64,000 bases of DNA from Branchiostoma floridae (taxonomy: Eukaryota; Chordata; Leptocardii; Amphioxiformes; Branchiostomatidae), in NCBI RefSeq assembly GCF_000003815.2, contig NC_049981.1, positions 30,386,760 through 30,450,759 of the forward strand. The letters are read 5' to 3'. Shown here piece after piece: positions 1 through 10,852 of this stretch (its first letter is position 1; the number at the start of each line of letters is the position of its first letter). The notes under the pieces were generated by a model, which was not told where the DNA came from, did no database searches, and worked only from the letters and a program-made list of their open reading frames with translations. Both the position numbers and the translations under genes were made by a program.

Positions 1-514
1 TAAGGACTAATCCTACCACCTCTGACCAGTGCTTCCTTTGCTTCCTGGCACAGACAAGAGACTGGTTCTCACCGTGCTGTACTAGGCGATCTTTGACGGC
101 AGAAATATTACTAGGTAGAGTAACCGGTTACTGATATCTAAAGCTAATAAATGTACTGCTAGCTCCTTTACCATGTGGTGATCATGTTAAATAACGTGTA
201 AATAGTATAACATCCGATTTTAATTGAAAAATAAATTATATCGCATGTGTGGTCGCCCTGCTTTGACATCTAGGAACCTAATTATGGAGAACACAGGACT
301 TCAGGTGGACGAGCTCCGCTCTGTCACGCTGGGCAGGGATTAGTGGAAATCCTGTGGCATCTCTCAGAGGATGAACTGAGCTTGATTGTAAACCAGCCTG
401 ATAATTCAGCATTAGGGCTGCCACGAGGCTTGTGTTTGTTGAATAACCCAGCCATGTATCATCTCACCATGCAGTGTTCTCACTAAGTCCATGTGCGGCC
501 GGAACTTATGTCTA
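1..514. other. No gene recognised
   Basis: No splice-bounded coding exon, RNA gene or clear repeat boundary was recognised here. The sequence is AT-leaning and has no open frame worth calling. Confidence 0.4.
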
Positions 515-1092
515 GGTTACACATAGCCGAATTTAGCTCCCGACCTTTAGCCGACTCTTAGCCAACCCAGGTCGGCAGCAGTAGTTCGGGAGCAGTCTGA
601 CCAGTTTAGGTACATCACGCCTATCTTTTGGCGCCGAAAATGTCCCGAACATGTCCTAACCACCTCCCGACCAGTAAATGACTTACTCCCGACTGCGTCC
701 CGAATGCTATCTAACCTATTCCCAACCATCTCGACCTCTAGCCGTAGACTGCCGTCGCAGCAGAACACCTGCCGACTAAACTGAACGCCAGCCGACTAAG
801 GCTTAGGTCCCGGGACCCGGCCGGGTAGCTTTCAGAAACGAAAAATATGATATAAAAGGCAACCAACACAATGAACGTAAACAAAATTAGCGATGGGCAT
901 AATATGTGTATATTCATTGGTAAACACTTTTATTTTTCGTTTCCGCAAACATACCGGCCGGGCCCCGGTTTGGAAATTGGACCTAGGCCTAAACCGAACG
1001 CCACCCGACAACAGCCGACCTAGCTCCAGAGTAACTCCTAACCATAGTCGGGAGAGAGTCAGGAGCCAAATTCGGCTATGTGTAACCGGGGC
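515..1092. mobile_element. Inverted-repeat MITE, about 580 bp
   Basis: The two ends are inverted copies of each other. The left end (about 515-545) carries GTTACACATAGCCGAATTT followed by a CTCCCGAC-like stretch, and the right end (about 1047-1092) carries its reverse complement. There is no coding capacity. The middle holds a second, inner inverted pair around CCGGCCGGG (about 815 and 955). That core resembles the separate element at 6739-6931, so the two families share a core or one captured part of the other. Exact ends and the target duplication are not resolved. Confidence 0.6.
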
Positions 1093-1099
1093 TTTACAC

Positions 1100-2060
1100 G
1101 CGGTCGGTTGCTATCAAAGTACAAACGGGCGAGATGTCAGATGAAGACACGAAATGAGCTGAATACGCGGTATGAGAATTAGTATTCATAGATTTTAAAG
1201 GGCAGAATATGCAGATTTTTTTCGGGTCGTTTACATCGATATATCTTAGCGCTGTCAAAGTTTCAAAACTTTTTTTCATATAGATGCCGATGCTGACACA
1301 TTATACATGTACTGCTCGTGGGACGCAACAGTATTTTTCTCATATTCACACAACGTTTCAATTGCAATACATGGTAATTGAACCAAAAAGTAGGGGGTTC
1401 TGATCACGAAATCGCTGAACAATTCTCTTACTCAATTCTAGTAGTTTCCCAATCTTTCCCTTTCTAAAAACATGTGTCGATGATTTCCAAACTTCACAAT
1501 CACAGAGCGGTGATTCTGATCACGAAATCGTCGCACGTCTCCGCCGCGGCCTGTAATTGCGGGCGCATTTACCACTGATAGGTGATTCGTGACCGATTGA
1601 AGGTTGGAGATGATTACTACAATTTGTTCTCCGCAAATCTTGTTGTTCAGGGAGCTGACATCGTCCCATCGGGAACGTAAAGAAACAATCCGACACGGTG
1701 CCAGGTGGAGGCTTCGCGGGGTAACTCCTTTATATCATTAAGGAAAGTTGTACTCCTTAAAATCCAAATTTTACCAAGCGTGGCGACATCGCTGTGACCT
1801 GAAATTTGACAAATCGCTCGAGTAATTTCATAGAATTTGCTTCACGCTTTCTGGTGTCAGTCACACTTTTACATTTTACATTTTAATATTCCAATCATGA
1901 AATCACTCACACACTCACTCATCTTCCTGTACGTGGTGAATGTACCAGGATTTACCTGCATGTACCAGGAATCATGAAATCAATTCTTACATAAATCCTA
2001 TTTCGCTGGTCACAACGAGATCGCTGTCTAGGGATTGCAGGGTTTTCTAAAATTCACTTC
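1100..2060. other. No gene recognised
   Basis: Intergenic stretch. It contains short local repeats such as a repeated phrase around 'gattctgatcacgaaatcg' near 1400 and 1510, but no exon or element boundary that could be supported. Confidence 0.35.
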
Positions 2061-2069
2061 TCCTATCGG

Positions 2070-2420
2070 GCATGTACATAAATAAAATACTTGTCCGCAG
2101 TGACATTTAGCTTGCCCAAAATTTAAAAAAAGATATATTTTTTGTATATTTTCACTTACAGTAATGAAATTCTTTTACTATCGGCACTTTTTTCTGTGTC
2201 GAATAATACTTGAGGCCATGACTGTAAAAAAAAAGTAACAATTTTTGTGTTGGAATTTACAGTTCAACTATTCTAACGATGACTTCTACCAACACAGATG
2301 AACTTTCATGTTAAGTACATAACATATCAAAATCTCACTCATCGAAAAATCGCACATGCCCGATCGGGCACGTGTGGTAGGACATGCACTTGCCTGATCA
2401 GCACTTTTACGCCCGGGACT
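2070..2420. repeat. Dispersed repeat with CCCGATCGGGCA-type ends
   Basis: Contains ATCGGGCATGT near 2066, GCTTGCCCAAAATTT near 2111 and CCCGATCGGGCAC near 2360. It resembles the repeat at 35760-36050, which carries the same 'cttgcccgat/gggcaagt' phrases. A fragment of another inverted-repeat family (compare 45782-46072 and 57664-57875) lies at about 2235-2315. No protein is encoded; boundaries are approximate. Confidence 0.4.
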
Positions 2421-2569
2421 TTGGCGCCCGGGACAATCGGACTAGTCCGACCCTGGGGATTGGGACCTTAATGGGATCGGAGTTCTGCGTTTAATCCACA
2501 GTGCAGGCAATCCGGGAAGTTACCGACTAATTGGAAACACATCTCTGGGGATTATGTATAGGTTATTAC

Positions 2570-2992
2570 TAGGGCTGGGTATCGGTACAGCGTACCGGTA
2601 CAAAACCGGGTTTTCCTATTGGACCGGTCCAGAAAAACCGGACCTGAAAAAATTAGGTGGACCGGATGTTGGACCGATTAGAAAATTAACAGATTATTTC
2701 ATAAGGCATTCACACGTTTTGGCGCTTGTAGGTGCAAGAAAATAAGAGTGAAGTACTAGAGTAGAGTTAATAGTCATGTCTACCGAGTTTTACAGCCAAT
2801 CGTACAGGTGAAGTTAGCGTTGTAGGATTTTAAAACGCCAGTGTAAGTCTCATACTCCACCAAACAGATTTCTTTGTAGTGAAATGGACCATTGGTATGA
2901 GTCAGAGTCAATGTATGGTCCGGACCTGGACCTGATCCTCTGGACCTGAACCGGACCTGGACCTGAATTTTCTGTACCGGTACCCATCCCTA
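2570..2992. mobile_element. hAT-like MITE copy 1 (423 bp, 8-bp target duplication)
   Basis: The left end reads TAGGGCTGGGTATCGGTAC and the right end is its near reverse complement, GTACCGGTACCCATCCCTA. The flanks are GTTATTAC (2562-2569) and GTTGTTAC (2993-3000), an 8-bp target duplication with one mismatch. Eight-base duplications and short TA-starting inverted ends are typical of hAT superfamily elements. The interior is non-coding and closely related to the copies at 25942-26362 and 55876-56306, so all three are non-autonomous members of one family. Confidence 0.85.
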
Positions 2993-3099
2993 GTTGTTAC
3001 CACCATGTACGTACAATGCCGCGCGCTGCAATCAAACGCCTGCGCACATAAACATGGCAGGATGAAATTTCACGCCTGTTGAATGCTGAACATAAACTT

Positions 3100-3480
3100 T
3101 CAATCATTGTCATATTGCTGTAACACGCCTCATTACATTCGCCAAGAAGGTTATGGGTTTTGATAGCATTTGTATGTATGTATGTATGTATATAGCATTT
3201 GTATGTATGTATGTATATAGCATTTGTATGTATGGCAGATGTAATCAAGGCTGATTCAAACGCAGGTTGTTGTTATCTCACTCGTAGTCCAGACGCTGCG
3301 CCTCCTCCGTCTGTGTGATATTCCTACAGGAAGTTTGCAGACTTTCGGCTAGAACTAGAATGTATGTGGTTAAGCTGAATATCTCAAGAAGCTATATATG
3401 GATCGTCATGAAAATTATTATGTGGTTTGATCATGTTCTGTGACTGTTCCTGGTACTGCAGCAGAACTTCCAGTTTTGAT
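3100..3480. repeat. Dispersed 'gccaagaaggtta' repeat with microsatellite
   Basis: Starts near CGCCAAGAAGGTTATG (about 3140), a phrase that recurs at about 59767. It contains an imperfect TGTATGTA microsatellite (about 3168-3236) and continues with non-coding sequence (TCTCAAGAAG near 3382) resembling parts of 59757-60170. It is a non-coding dispersed element; ends are approximate. Confidence 0.45.
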
Positions 3481-3871
3481 ATCCCATTTAACACTGCAGT
3501 TATCATGTTAGTCACGTGCAGGCCGGGGAGACGGGTCGCCTAACCCACCTTATCTGCATACCATTGTCTTCCGAGACAGATGGATGCCATTAGTTTATCA
3601 TGATCATGTTTTAGAGATACGAATACTAGTGGTTCTAATGCAGTACCACGGAGAGTTGATGGAAGACCCACAAATCGTACCTGTCATTAGCTTTGCTGGT
3701 AACAGTCCGCATATAAAATATCACAAGGATCCATCCTCAGCTTCCCGAATCAAGCAGTTTTAGTCCAGTGCTGTATGTTGATAAAGACCACAGGAAGAGT
3801 AGCTGCAGTGTACATGTTAAGCTATTGTCTTGATGGAGCTATCTGTATCTGTATCTATATAGCCGGTAAAA

Positions 3872-4127
3872 CCCAGCCTCCTTCACCGGCCTCTCTGGGG
3901 GCATTGGCGTAAGTTGTTGGGGGATGCCAAGAAATGAACATATGCCTACTGGGGGCGAGTACAAGCTTCCCGGCATATATTCCTTTCCCGGCATTTTTTC
4001 TTTCCCGGTATTTTTTTTTTCCCGGCGTATTTCCAGTTTAAAATCATGAATCAACCCCCCCCCCCCCCCCAAAACCTACCCCCACCCCAACAACTTGCCC
4101 CCAGAGAGGCCGGTGAAGGAGGCTAAG
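3872..4127. repeat. Inverted repeat around a poly-C tract
   Basis: About 28 bp at 3876-3904 (CCTCCTTCACCGGCC...) is repeated in reverse complement at about 4095-4124. A further match (AAGTTGTTGGGG) lies inside each arm. The spacer contains several TTTCCCGGCAT-like phrases and a run of about 18 C (4051-4069). It is probably a foldback element; the outer ends abut a LINE fragment. Confidence 0.5.
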
Positions 4128-4139
4128 TATGACTGCCCT

Positions 4140-4447
4140 TCGGCGTAACACACCAGCTTCGCAGGCACGCGGCGCGGCAGCAGCACTGAACGACCCGTCA
4201 CACCTAGCTTTTGCACATCTAACAGCAAATGCTCTTTAAAACTACCCAGAGAAGATACCCCTACTGTGCTTGGTGATAACAAATTCCACTCCACGATACT
4301 TCTGAGAAAATATGAATTTTTCAACACATCAATCCTAGGTTGGCAACTCTGGTACTTGAAGGCATGGCTATTCTTGTTCTTTTTTCGAGCTGGTATCCAG
4401 CATAAACTCAAATCCCGTCTACGACCCACAAGCAAACCCACAAACAT
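4140..4447 (-). pseudogene. Decayed LINE reverse-transcriptase C-terminus
   Basis: The minus strand stays open for about 100 codons. It encodes a block with the layout typical of the extreme C-terminus of non-LTR retrotransposon reverse transcriptases: a Phe-rich 'NSYFLRSIVEWNLL' stretch, then 'SLGSFKEHL'. Only this terminal part survives; no polymerase core is present upstream. It is most likely a 5'-truncated LINE insertion. The family (CR1- or jockey-like) cannot be decided here. Confidence 0.6.
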
Positions 4448-4464
4448 TAAGTACAGCTACTCAC

Positions 4465-4532
4465 TTCTTGGAGCCAGCGGTACGCATGGGAACGAACATG
4501 CGCCTTCTCCTGTTGCCAGCGGACTTGTCCAT
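4465..4532 (-). other. Possible coding first exon (uncertain)
   Basis: A start codon (complement of 4530-4532) opens a 22-codon frame beginning MDKSAGNRRRR, which ends at a good donor, AA|GTGAGT (exon edge 4465). No downstream exon could be identified toward position 1, and no protein family is recognised. It may be a chance match. Confidence 0.2.
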
Positions 4533-4658
4533 TTCAATAACGTTTTCTTACGTTTAGCGTCAAGACGTCTTAATGGTTCCGACTGGGCCCGTGACAGGAT
4601 GCAGGAAATACATCGTTTCTTCTTAGCAATTATGAGCTGTTATAAGGAAGTTATTTTT

Positions 4659-5440
4659 GGAAATGGACTATGTACTTCGGCCTTAAATTCACACTAGCAA
4701 CCAACCAACATCAAAGAGAAGAACAGTAGTTTTATGGTCGTATGTTTACGATAAATATAAGATTAATGAGGGGCCGTAAGACTATTAAGTTGCCAAAGCG
4801 TTATCATGTATTTTTCAAACAACAATCCATATGCCGTTGGACTATATACCTTAGCCCTGAACTCACACTAGCAGCCAATCAACATCAAAGACAGGAGGAG
4901 TTCTATGGTCATATGTTTACGATAAGTTGAATAAGATTCATGAGGGGTTGTAAGACTGGAAATTTGTCAAAGCGTTATCATTTTTTGCCGTTGGACTACA
5001 TACTTTCACCTTAAAGTTAAACTCACACTAGCAACCAATCAACATCAAAGAGAGGAACAGTTTTATGGTCGTATATTTACGATAAACTGTGCTATATTGG
5101 GCTATATAGTATATTGAATAAGATTCATGAGGGGCTGTAAGACTATAGGTTTCACCAAAGCGTTATCATCTTTTAAAGAACAATCCATATGTCGTTGGAA
5201 AATATACTTTGACCCTAAACTCACGCTAGCAGCCAATTAACCAGCCAAAGAGAGGAGGAGTTTTATGGTCGTATGTTTACGATAAATTGAATAAGATTTA
5301 GGAGGGGATGTAAGACTATAGATTTGCCACCTTTTAAAGTACAATCTATACGCCGTTGGACTATATACTTTGACCTTAAACTCACACTAGCAACCAATTA
5401 ACATAAAAGTGAGGAGATTGCATGGTTGTGTATGTACGAT
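4659..5440. repeat. Five-unit tandem repeat, 163-195 bp period
   Basis: Diverged units are marked by the phrase CTCACACTAGCA near 4690, 4862, 5023, 5219 and 5382. Each is followed by ATCAAAGAGAGGA, TATGGTCGTATGTTTACGATAA and GCCAAAGCGTTATCA phrases. The units differ in length through small indels. No open frame is conserved across units, so it looks like a non-coding minisatellite-like array. Confidence 0.75.
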
Positions 5441-5630
5441 GTGGGGGTTGCAAGACTCCAAATTCGTAGGCAGATATGAAACTGATAAGGGTTAACGCTA
5501 CTAAATGGAAAACACCCGTGGAGAAATGTGGATGTTAAGACGAATCATAGTGAAGTTGGAGTCAATGAGTGCACTGTTACACTAGTGTTTTCTTTAGTTT
5601 ACGGTTTGTAAATTCCTTAGAGTGGATTCA

Positions 5631-5872
5631 TACGTGCGTACATTGTGCAAATAGTACAATTTACAGACGCATAGCATGCCAGAGTAGCTAGCTGACAGAG
5701 GAGTATGGAATGCGACCCAACTAACTCGTCTAGCATGTTATCTTCTTATACAGTATCTTTGTCTAATTTCTATTTTTTTCATCGACTTGTGGAGCCTGGT
5801 AGAGGCTAAGATTTCCATACGGACCTCATACGGACTTGAATATATACGCAGGTGCGGACCCACCATTATATA
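5631..5872. mobile_element. Inverted-repeat MITE, degraded copy
   Basis: The left end carries ATTCATACGTGCGTA and the right end carries TATATACGCAGGTGCGGACC, roughly reverse complements. The right arm (AAGATTTCCATACGGACCTC) matches the better-preserved copy at 7831-8130. Non-coding. Confidence 0.45.
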
Positions 5873-6738
5873 TGAACAAGCACCAGTAACCATTTTCAAC
5901 CACCTTTGGGATTATGTTCTCGCGGCGAAAGCGTCACCTAGATTGGCTACGTATAGCGGCGAGCAGCAGCACTCCGGTCAGAAGCTCTGAGGAAGATGTG
6001 TGATAGACATCATAACGTCAGCAGGAGACAGGCATCACTGGTGGTGCAAGAGGAAAAGTCCAATATCCTATAGCTATACGCTCCATGCACTCGTGCCCAT
6101 CCTAACACTTGTGTTGGTGTTTCATTGTGTGTGTGAAGAGTATGAATGCATCGAAGGGAATGATGTGTACTGGGTGATGCAGAAACTCCAATATCCTATG
6201 CTCAACCAACCTGATGGAATCATTTTCGGAAGTGTTCGACTATAGTTTACGGTTTGTTCATCCTTTTTACACCAGATCCATCAAACGTGGCCGGTCCAGT
6301 AAACTTTGCGGTAGCCAGAATGTCACACACGACGTGCGGCGGGCAGGTTACCAAAACAGACGTCTATTTTTGGCAGCAGGACCGACAGGCTGACATGAAT
6401 CAGGTAGTGCTGTCGTCGTGTAGCTCGTCCGGTGTCGAGGCAAATTTCTGCCCCTTTCAAATAATTGCCCGGCACCGCTTTGGGGTTTCCGGTATACCAA
6501 CACCGCTTTGGGGTTTCCAGTATACATGATCAGGAGAGAAGAGCGTCATATTCGTGTGGCGTGGTAATTTTGAAAAAAAAAAAAAAAGCCTGAGCGGATT
6601 TTGCTAGCACTTCCCCTTTAACGTGCTTGACGCACCTCCTGAAACACGGGAGGCACATTTTACGTCCCTTCCGAAAGACGGGTGCAAACCCAACCGAGAG
6701 CTCCTCCTCGGGATTGAACCGGGATGTCCCAGTTAGCC
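5873..6738. other. No gene recognised; short direct duplication
   Basis: No supportable exon. A direct duplication of about 26 bp (ACACCGCTTTGGGGTTTCC) is present near 6473 and 6500. Confidence 0.35.
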
Positions 6739-6931
6739 TTAGGTCACATCTCCAAACCAGGGCCCGGCCGTGCAGCTTTCGGGAGGGAAACAAATGACAT
6801 AAAGGACATCAAAATACACAAAATGTCAACATAAGATCCGTGGGCACAATGTGTCTATATTTCTAGGTATACATCTTAATTCTTCGTTCCTTTAAACATC
6901 CCGGCCGGGCCAGTTTTGAAATGTGACCTAA
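6739..6931. mobile_element. Small inverted-repeat MITE, about 190 bp
   Basis: The ends are inverted: TTAGGTCACAT...GGGCCCGGCCG on the left and CGGCCGGGCC...ATGTGACCTAA on the right. The outer TTAGGTCACAT is perfectly mirrored. The core resembles the interior of the 515-1092 element. A further fragment with ATCACATTTTTAAACCGGGG lies near 17777. Confidence 0.6.
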
Positions 6932-7375
6932 GCCATGCCAACTAATAAGAGCGAAGAGCTCAGCTGAGAGACTGCTACCAGCTGAGCCACATCATGGACA
7001 TCCTTGTTATCATCATCAGCTCACCTGAAATAGAGCAGTATTAATTTCTACACCGCCTGTGTTCATTCGTTCTCCCGCGGGGCGCCAGCTGGGAAGAAAG
7101 AGCTGTACCTAATTTTCGCCTCCTTTGAAGCTCGGCGCTCTAACACAAACTCCTTCAAGGAAAATCGATTTTTGTAACAAGATGAAGATATCTGCGCAAG
7201 GACCATGCAGATGGGAGAGTAATGGCAGCCAATGTAGCGGAAAGACGCAACTTGATTATCGTAAAGCTCTCCGCTGTTTGTTATGACTGCACTAACGATT
7301 TAACCGCGATATCCCCAATAGCTGGCGCAACGGTTTGTTCCAAATCCCCAGGAAGATCCTACGGTAGCATAAGAT

Positions 7376-7583
7376 ACTGTAAATGCAAAAATGTTCGCGG
7401 TAGATTAATGTTCACGGTTTTCGCGGCGGCCGCTTCACCGCGAATTTAAAACCACCGCGAACATTTTTCCATAACAGTAAGAGACTACAGTGCATGGTGC
7501 TACCGCGAAATTAAAACCACCGCGAAAAGTCCATTTTCCCGCTGCCGCGAAATTAAATCCCCGCGAACTTAAATGCATTTAGC
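7376..7583. mobile_element. Palindromic 'TTCGCGGT' MITE copy 1, about 208 bp
   Basis: Begins ACTGTAAATGCA and ends near AAATGCATTTA. It contains repeated TTCGCGGT and ACCGCGAA phrases in opposite orientation, making most of the element self-complementary. Other copies lie at 12653-12863 (opposite orientation), 24600-24809 and 38977-39548. No protein is encoded. Confidence 0.75.
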
Positions 7584-7830
7584 ACATGTATCAAAAGCCG
7601 CCAAAGTGAAGCCAGCCTACGAGTGTGTTTGGCTACCCAGTAGCTGATGGCTCCCTTTGGCCAGTTATACTTAGCCATCTTTGATAGTATCTCATACCAC
7701 TGGTAAATCTGCCTGGAGATTAGTTTGTTCCCTCAAATACCTCTTGAAGGGAGGGTTTATATAACGAGGACGCGAACTTGACTCTACGGATGGTTAAAGC
7801 GAACCCTTTCAGCTCGATAGCACCTAAAAC

Positions 7831-8130
7831 CAGGTTCACACGTGCGTATAAACTCAAGTCCATATGAGGTACATGTGGAATTCGTAGCATTTACCAGGCT
7901 CCACGGGTAGCTGGAAACATAGTAGAGTTTGGACAGGTATAGACAGACAATATGGCACACGAGTTAGCTGGGTCGCAAACCAAGTTCTCCTCGGCCAGCT
8001 AACTCCTTTGCCATCTTATGCATTTATATTTGTCCAATTTCTACTATTTTTCCAGCGGCCTGTTAGAGGGTAAGATTTCCATACGGAGCTCATACGGATT
8101 TGAATATATACGTACGTGTGAACCCACCTT
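7831..8130. mobile_element. Inverted-repeat MITE, about 300 bp
   Basis: The left arm (GGTTCACACGTGCGTATA, from about 7832) and right arm (TATATACGTACGTGTGAACC, to about 8125) are near reverse complements. The similarity continues inward for roughly 70 bp. The interior is non-coding. A degraded relative is at 5631-5872. Confidence 0.65.
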
Positions 8131-8606
8131 AAGCGAAGATAATTTGCGAAATACGCGCGCGAGGGGAGGGGGAAACACCCGGTGTGCACCAGCTTTGCTA
8201 GCGACTGCGTGACCTTGCCTCTCACTACAGCATAATTTACTCTCCAAGAATAGGGTTAGGTTCCGACTGTTTTTCCGGTCGCGACATATAAAAACGATAC
8301 AAAATAGAAAGCCCGATAAAAAATGCTTTAAAAAAAACGTAAAACACTGCCGGAGCCTAACCTCTGCTTGGAGGGTACAGGTAACTATGGTAATGAACTA
8401 GCCTCCATTCCATAGCAGGTCGCCTGGGACCGCCAGTGTTTACTTTTAGGTTGAGCGATGATTCGCATAATTTTCAGCATGGGGAAGGTTCTCTAATCTA
8501 AGGCTCGTTTCCGAATCAGCGCTCCCCTAAAAATAAACACCGAGCGGTACTCCTAGAGACTGTCTGCGAAGGAGGCCAGTGATGAACGTTGTTTAAGTTC
8601 ACTTAC
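8131..8606. other. No gene recognised
   Basis: Nothing was supported between the MITE and the candidate exon at 8607. Confidence 0.35.
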
Positions 8607-8677
8607 CGCCCCGCCGACGCCACTTCACGAGACATCAGCTTTGACTGCTCCCTGACGGAAACCATCGGATCCTCCAT
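8607..8677 (-). other. Candidate first coding exon, gene unknown
   Basis: On the minus strand a start codon (complement of 8675-8677) opens a 23-codon frame beginning MEDPMVSVREQSKLMSREV. It runs into a consensus donor, GGGGCG|GTAAGTGAAC (exon edge 8607). Its GC-rich surroundings fit a promoter-proximal exon. The product is not recognised, and no downstream exon was found in 1-8600, so the gene would extend out of the window or be a false call. Confidence 0.35.
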
Positions 8678-8884
8678 GTCCGTCTCCGCTGTTGTACGAC
8701 GAGTTGTACCTTTTCCCTTCACCGATGTCCGTGCGCTCCGCTAGTCGGTGATGCTAGGTTAGGTAATAATCCCAGCGCCGCATCGACGCCTTGTGATCAT
8801 CCTACACGCGCGACAGTGATGCAGCACCTTTCATGTGGAGATAAATACAGACGTATATTCCTCCCAGGTCACCGCTCGTCAAAC
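8678..8884. promoter_or_regulatory. Possible bidirectional promoter (weak)
   Basis: A minus-strand candidate first exon starts at 8677. On the plus strand ATGGCGGGCTCG (8885-8896) is followed immediately by GTACGT, a good donor. Both starts face outward from a 207-bp GC-rich interval. This mirrors the other two head-to-head pairs in the window, but neither flanking gene is confirmed. Confidence 0.2.
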
Positions 8885-8896
8885 ATGGCGGGCTCG

Positions 8897-10852
8897 GTAC
8901 GTATGTACAGGTACAGGTGCCGTCTGCATGGCTCAATCTGACGCTCATTCAAAGCCGTAGGTCCTGGTGGCGTGTCAGCGCGTGCATGCATGCGGGGCAT
9001 TTAACAGTCGTCCGCCACGTTTTTGATTAGTCTACAGAATCGATGCGACAGTCCTAAATGAAAACGAACCAGCGAAGCGTCGAAACAACAGAGATGAGAT
9101 GAAAGTGCTCGCAAAGTACATGTAATCATGCAGCAACGTTCTCAAGGGGAGTCCAAACGTTTGGAAGTGTTTGAAACTGCGCAGGTCATGAGAGAAGTAA
9201 ACATTCGAATCGTAACGCTTTGAGTTGCTAAGGGCTACGTTCACGCAACCAGTGTGACAAAATTTAAAACGTGTCAGACAGAAAAATACACACGGAGTAG
9301 CGTTAGTTGTCAAACGATTCGTGACATGGTACACTTACAAGGGGAAACATCGCTACGGCAATCCTAGAAACACCACCGTGGTATGTTACGGTATAAACGA
9401 TTACCTCGAGCACATGGTCCATAAACGGTACTCTAACGTGCACTTAGCGGTATGGCTTAGGTAAATGGTTAACGAACTGTCAACGTCTCATGATCCTAAT
9501 GAGGATATATTGGGGTAAAATAAGGAGGCGTAGCATGGGAATATCAAAAACAGGCCATGGACCTTGGACGGGTTAAGGTCTGCACCAGAATATTTATGGA
9601 TAGTTGAAAACATGTACATTTGTATTAGTGCAAGGAAAGCTCTTTGATTAGTGTAAGTGGACAAGCTGTTGCGTCAGAGGGGCATTCCTGCAACAGCTGG
9701 CCATGAGGTGTGCATTGTGTAGATTTGATCACAATATACAAGGACACATAATGTAAAAGCAGTCTACAACTGGAAAGGAAAACGTATGACAGGTCTTGTC
9801 CATTTGGTGGAATACTATCCCTAGAAGTCTACATACTGCTGAGAAATGATGATTGTATGTGCCTGGTCTAAATTCAGGGACTGCTCTAGGCTAGGTCAAT
9901 CTGCAGTTAAGACTTGACAAGGTAGGGGGCTCTCTTCCACTGTGGAACTCGTCACTCTTATTCCAGGGGTCTATTCTTATGAATCTAATGATCTTTGCAT
10001 GCAATACTCTTTGTGTGATTGATATCTAATACATACATACATGTTCTTTACCCTAGAGTTGAACAAGAGTACACAAACTTCGGCTTCCAGTATTCTCTAT
10101 TGTGCATCCGGTCAGGACTTCTCCACTGTATCAGGCCCGATCAGATTCTTAAGTGTAAGATATGGGCTTTTGGCTTCAAAATTCTTCAGCCTTCAAAGCC
10201 TACCAGCTGGTTCACTATGATATGGCAAGTAAGGTAACATATCTACAAATGTATATGTAATAGTCTGGATAAATACCAATACCCTTTCCCCATTGCTCAA
10301 TGTACTTCAGTCCTTAGCACAAAATATCTGTCTTATTGATGTGACATTTATTGATCATGAACATAATTGTACATCGTAGGTTTTACATTTCTGATTAGCA
10401 AATAGGCAACATATCTATTACATTTGTTTGTAGTGCATACCTGGTAAATATCCTCAAGGCACCAAGTTTATATAATTACAGGAGTGCAACTACAAGCTGT
10501 ATATCTGAACAGATTTATTTGATCCACTCACACCAGGAAGGATCCCTACTCTTTTTGATACCTGTGGTGGGCAGTGGGCTCTTTTACCTGCTCGAGGTGT
10601 GGCTCTCCTCAAACACGGGACCTTTATCTAAAGTCCTATCCGAGGAATGTTCCTAACCAGTTTAATAGGTATTCATTTTTACCTGATTGAGTGAAGTGAG
10701 GTAAGGACACTACATCAGATTAGAACCAATTGTGCCTTACTGACACGCTCTTACACATGCTTCCTTGTGAATGTATTTTTCTGTCTTTATCTCAGCTTTA
10801 GAGCCAAGCATCTACTAAGTAGCATTCAGATTTAAGCTGCAATTTTCTACAT
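8897..10852. other. Gene-poor stretch; SINE tail; one possible exon
   Basis: No confident gene. A stretch at about 10057-10220 is preceded by CTTTACCCTAG and followed by AAGTAAGG. It is open in two frames, so it could be an exon of a plus-strand gene starting at 8885, but no family is recognised. A degraded SINE 3' region lies at about 10535-10640 (CTCGAGGTGTGGCTCTCC), the reverse complement of a related piece at 14690-14790. Confidence 0.3.

Noticed and set aside
4659-5440. CRISPR array
   Set aside because: The units are 163-195 bp, diverged throughout, without short identical repeats and unique spacers; the context is eukaryotic.
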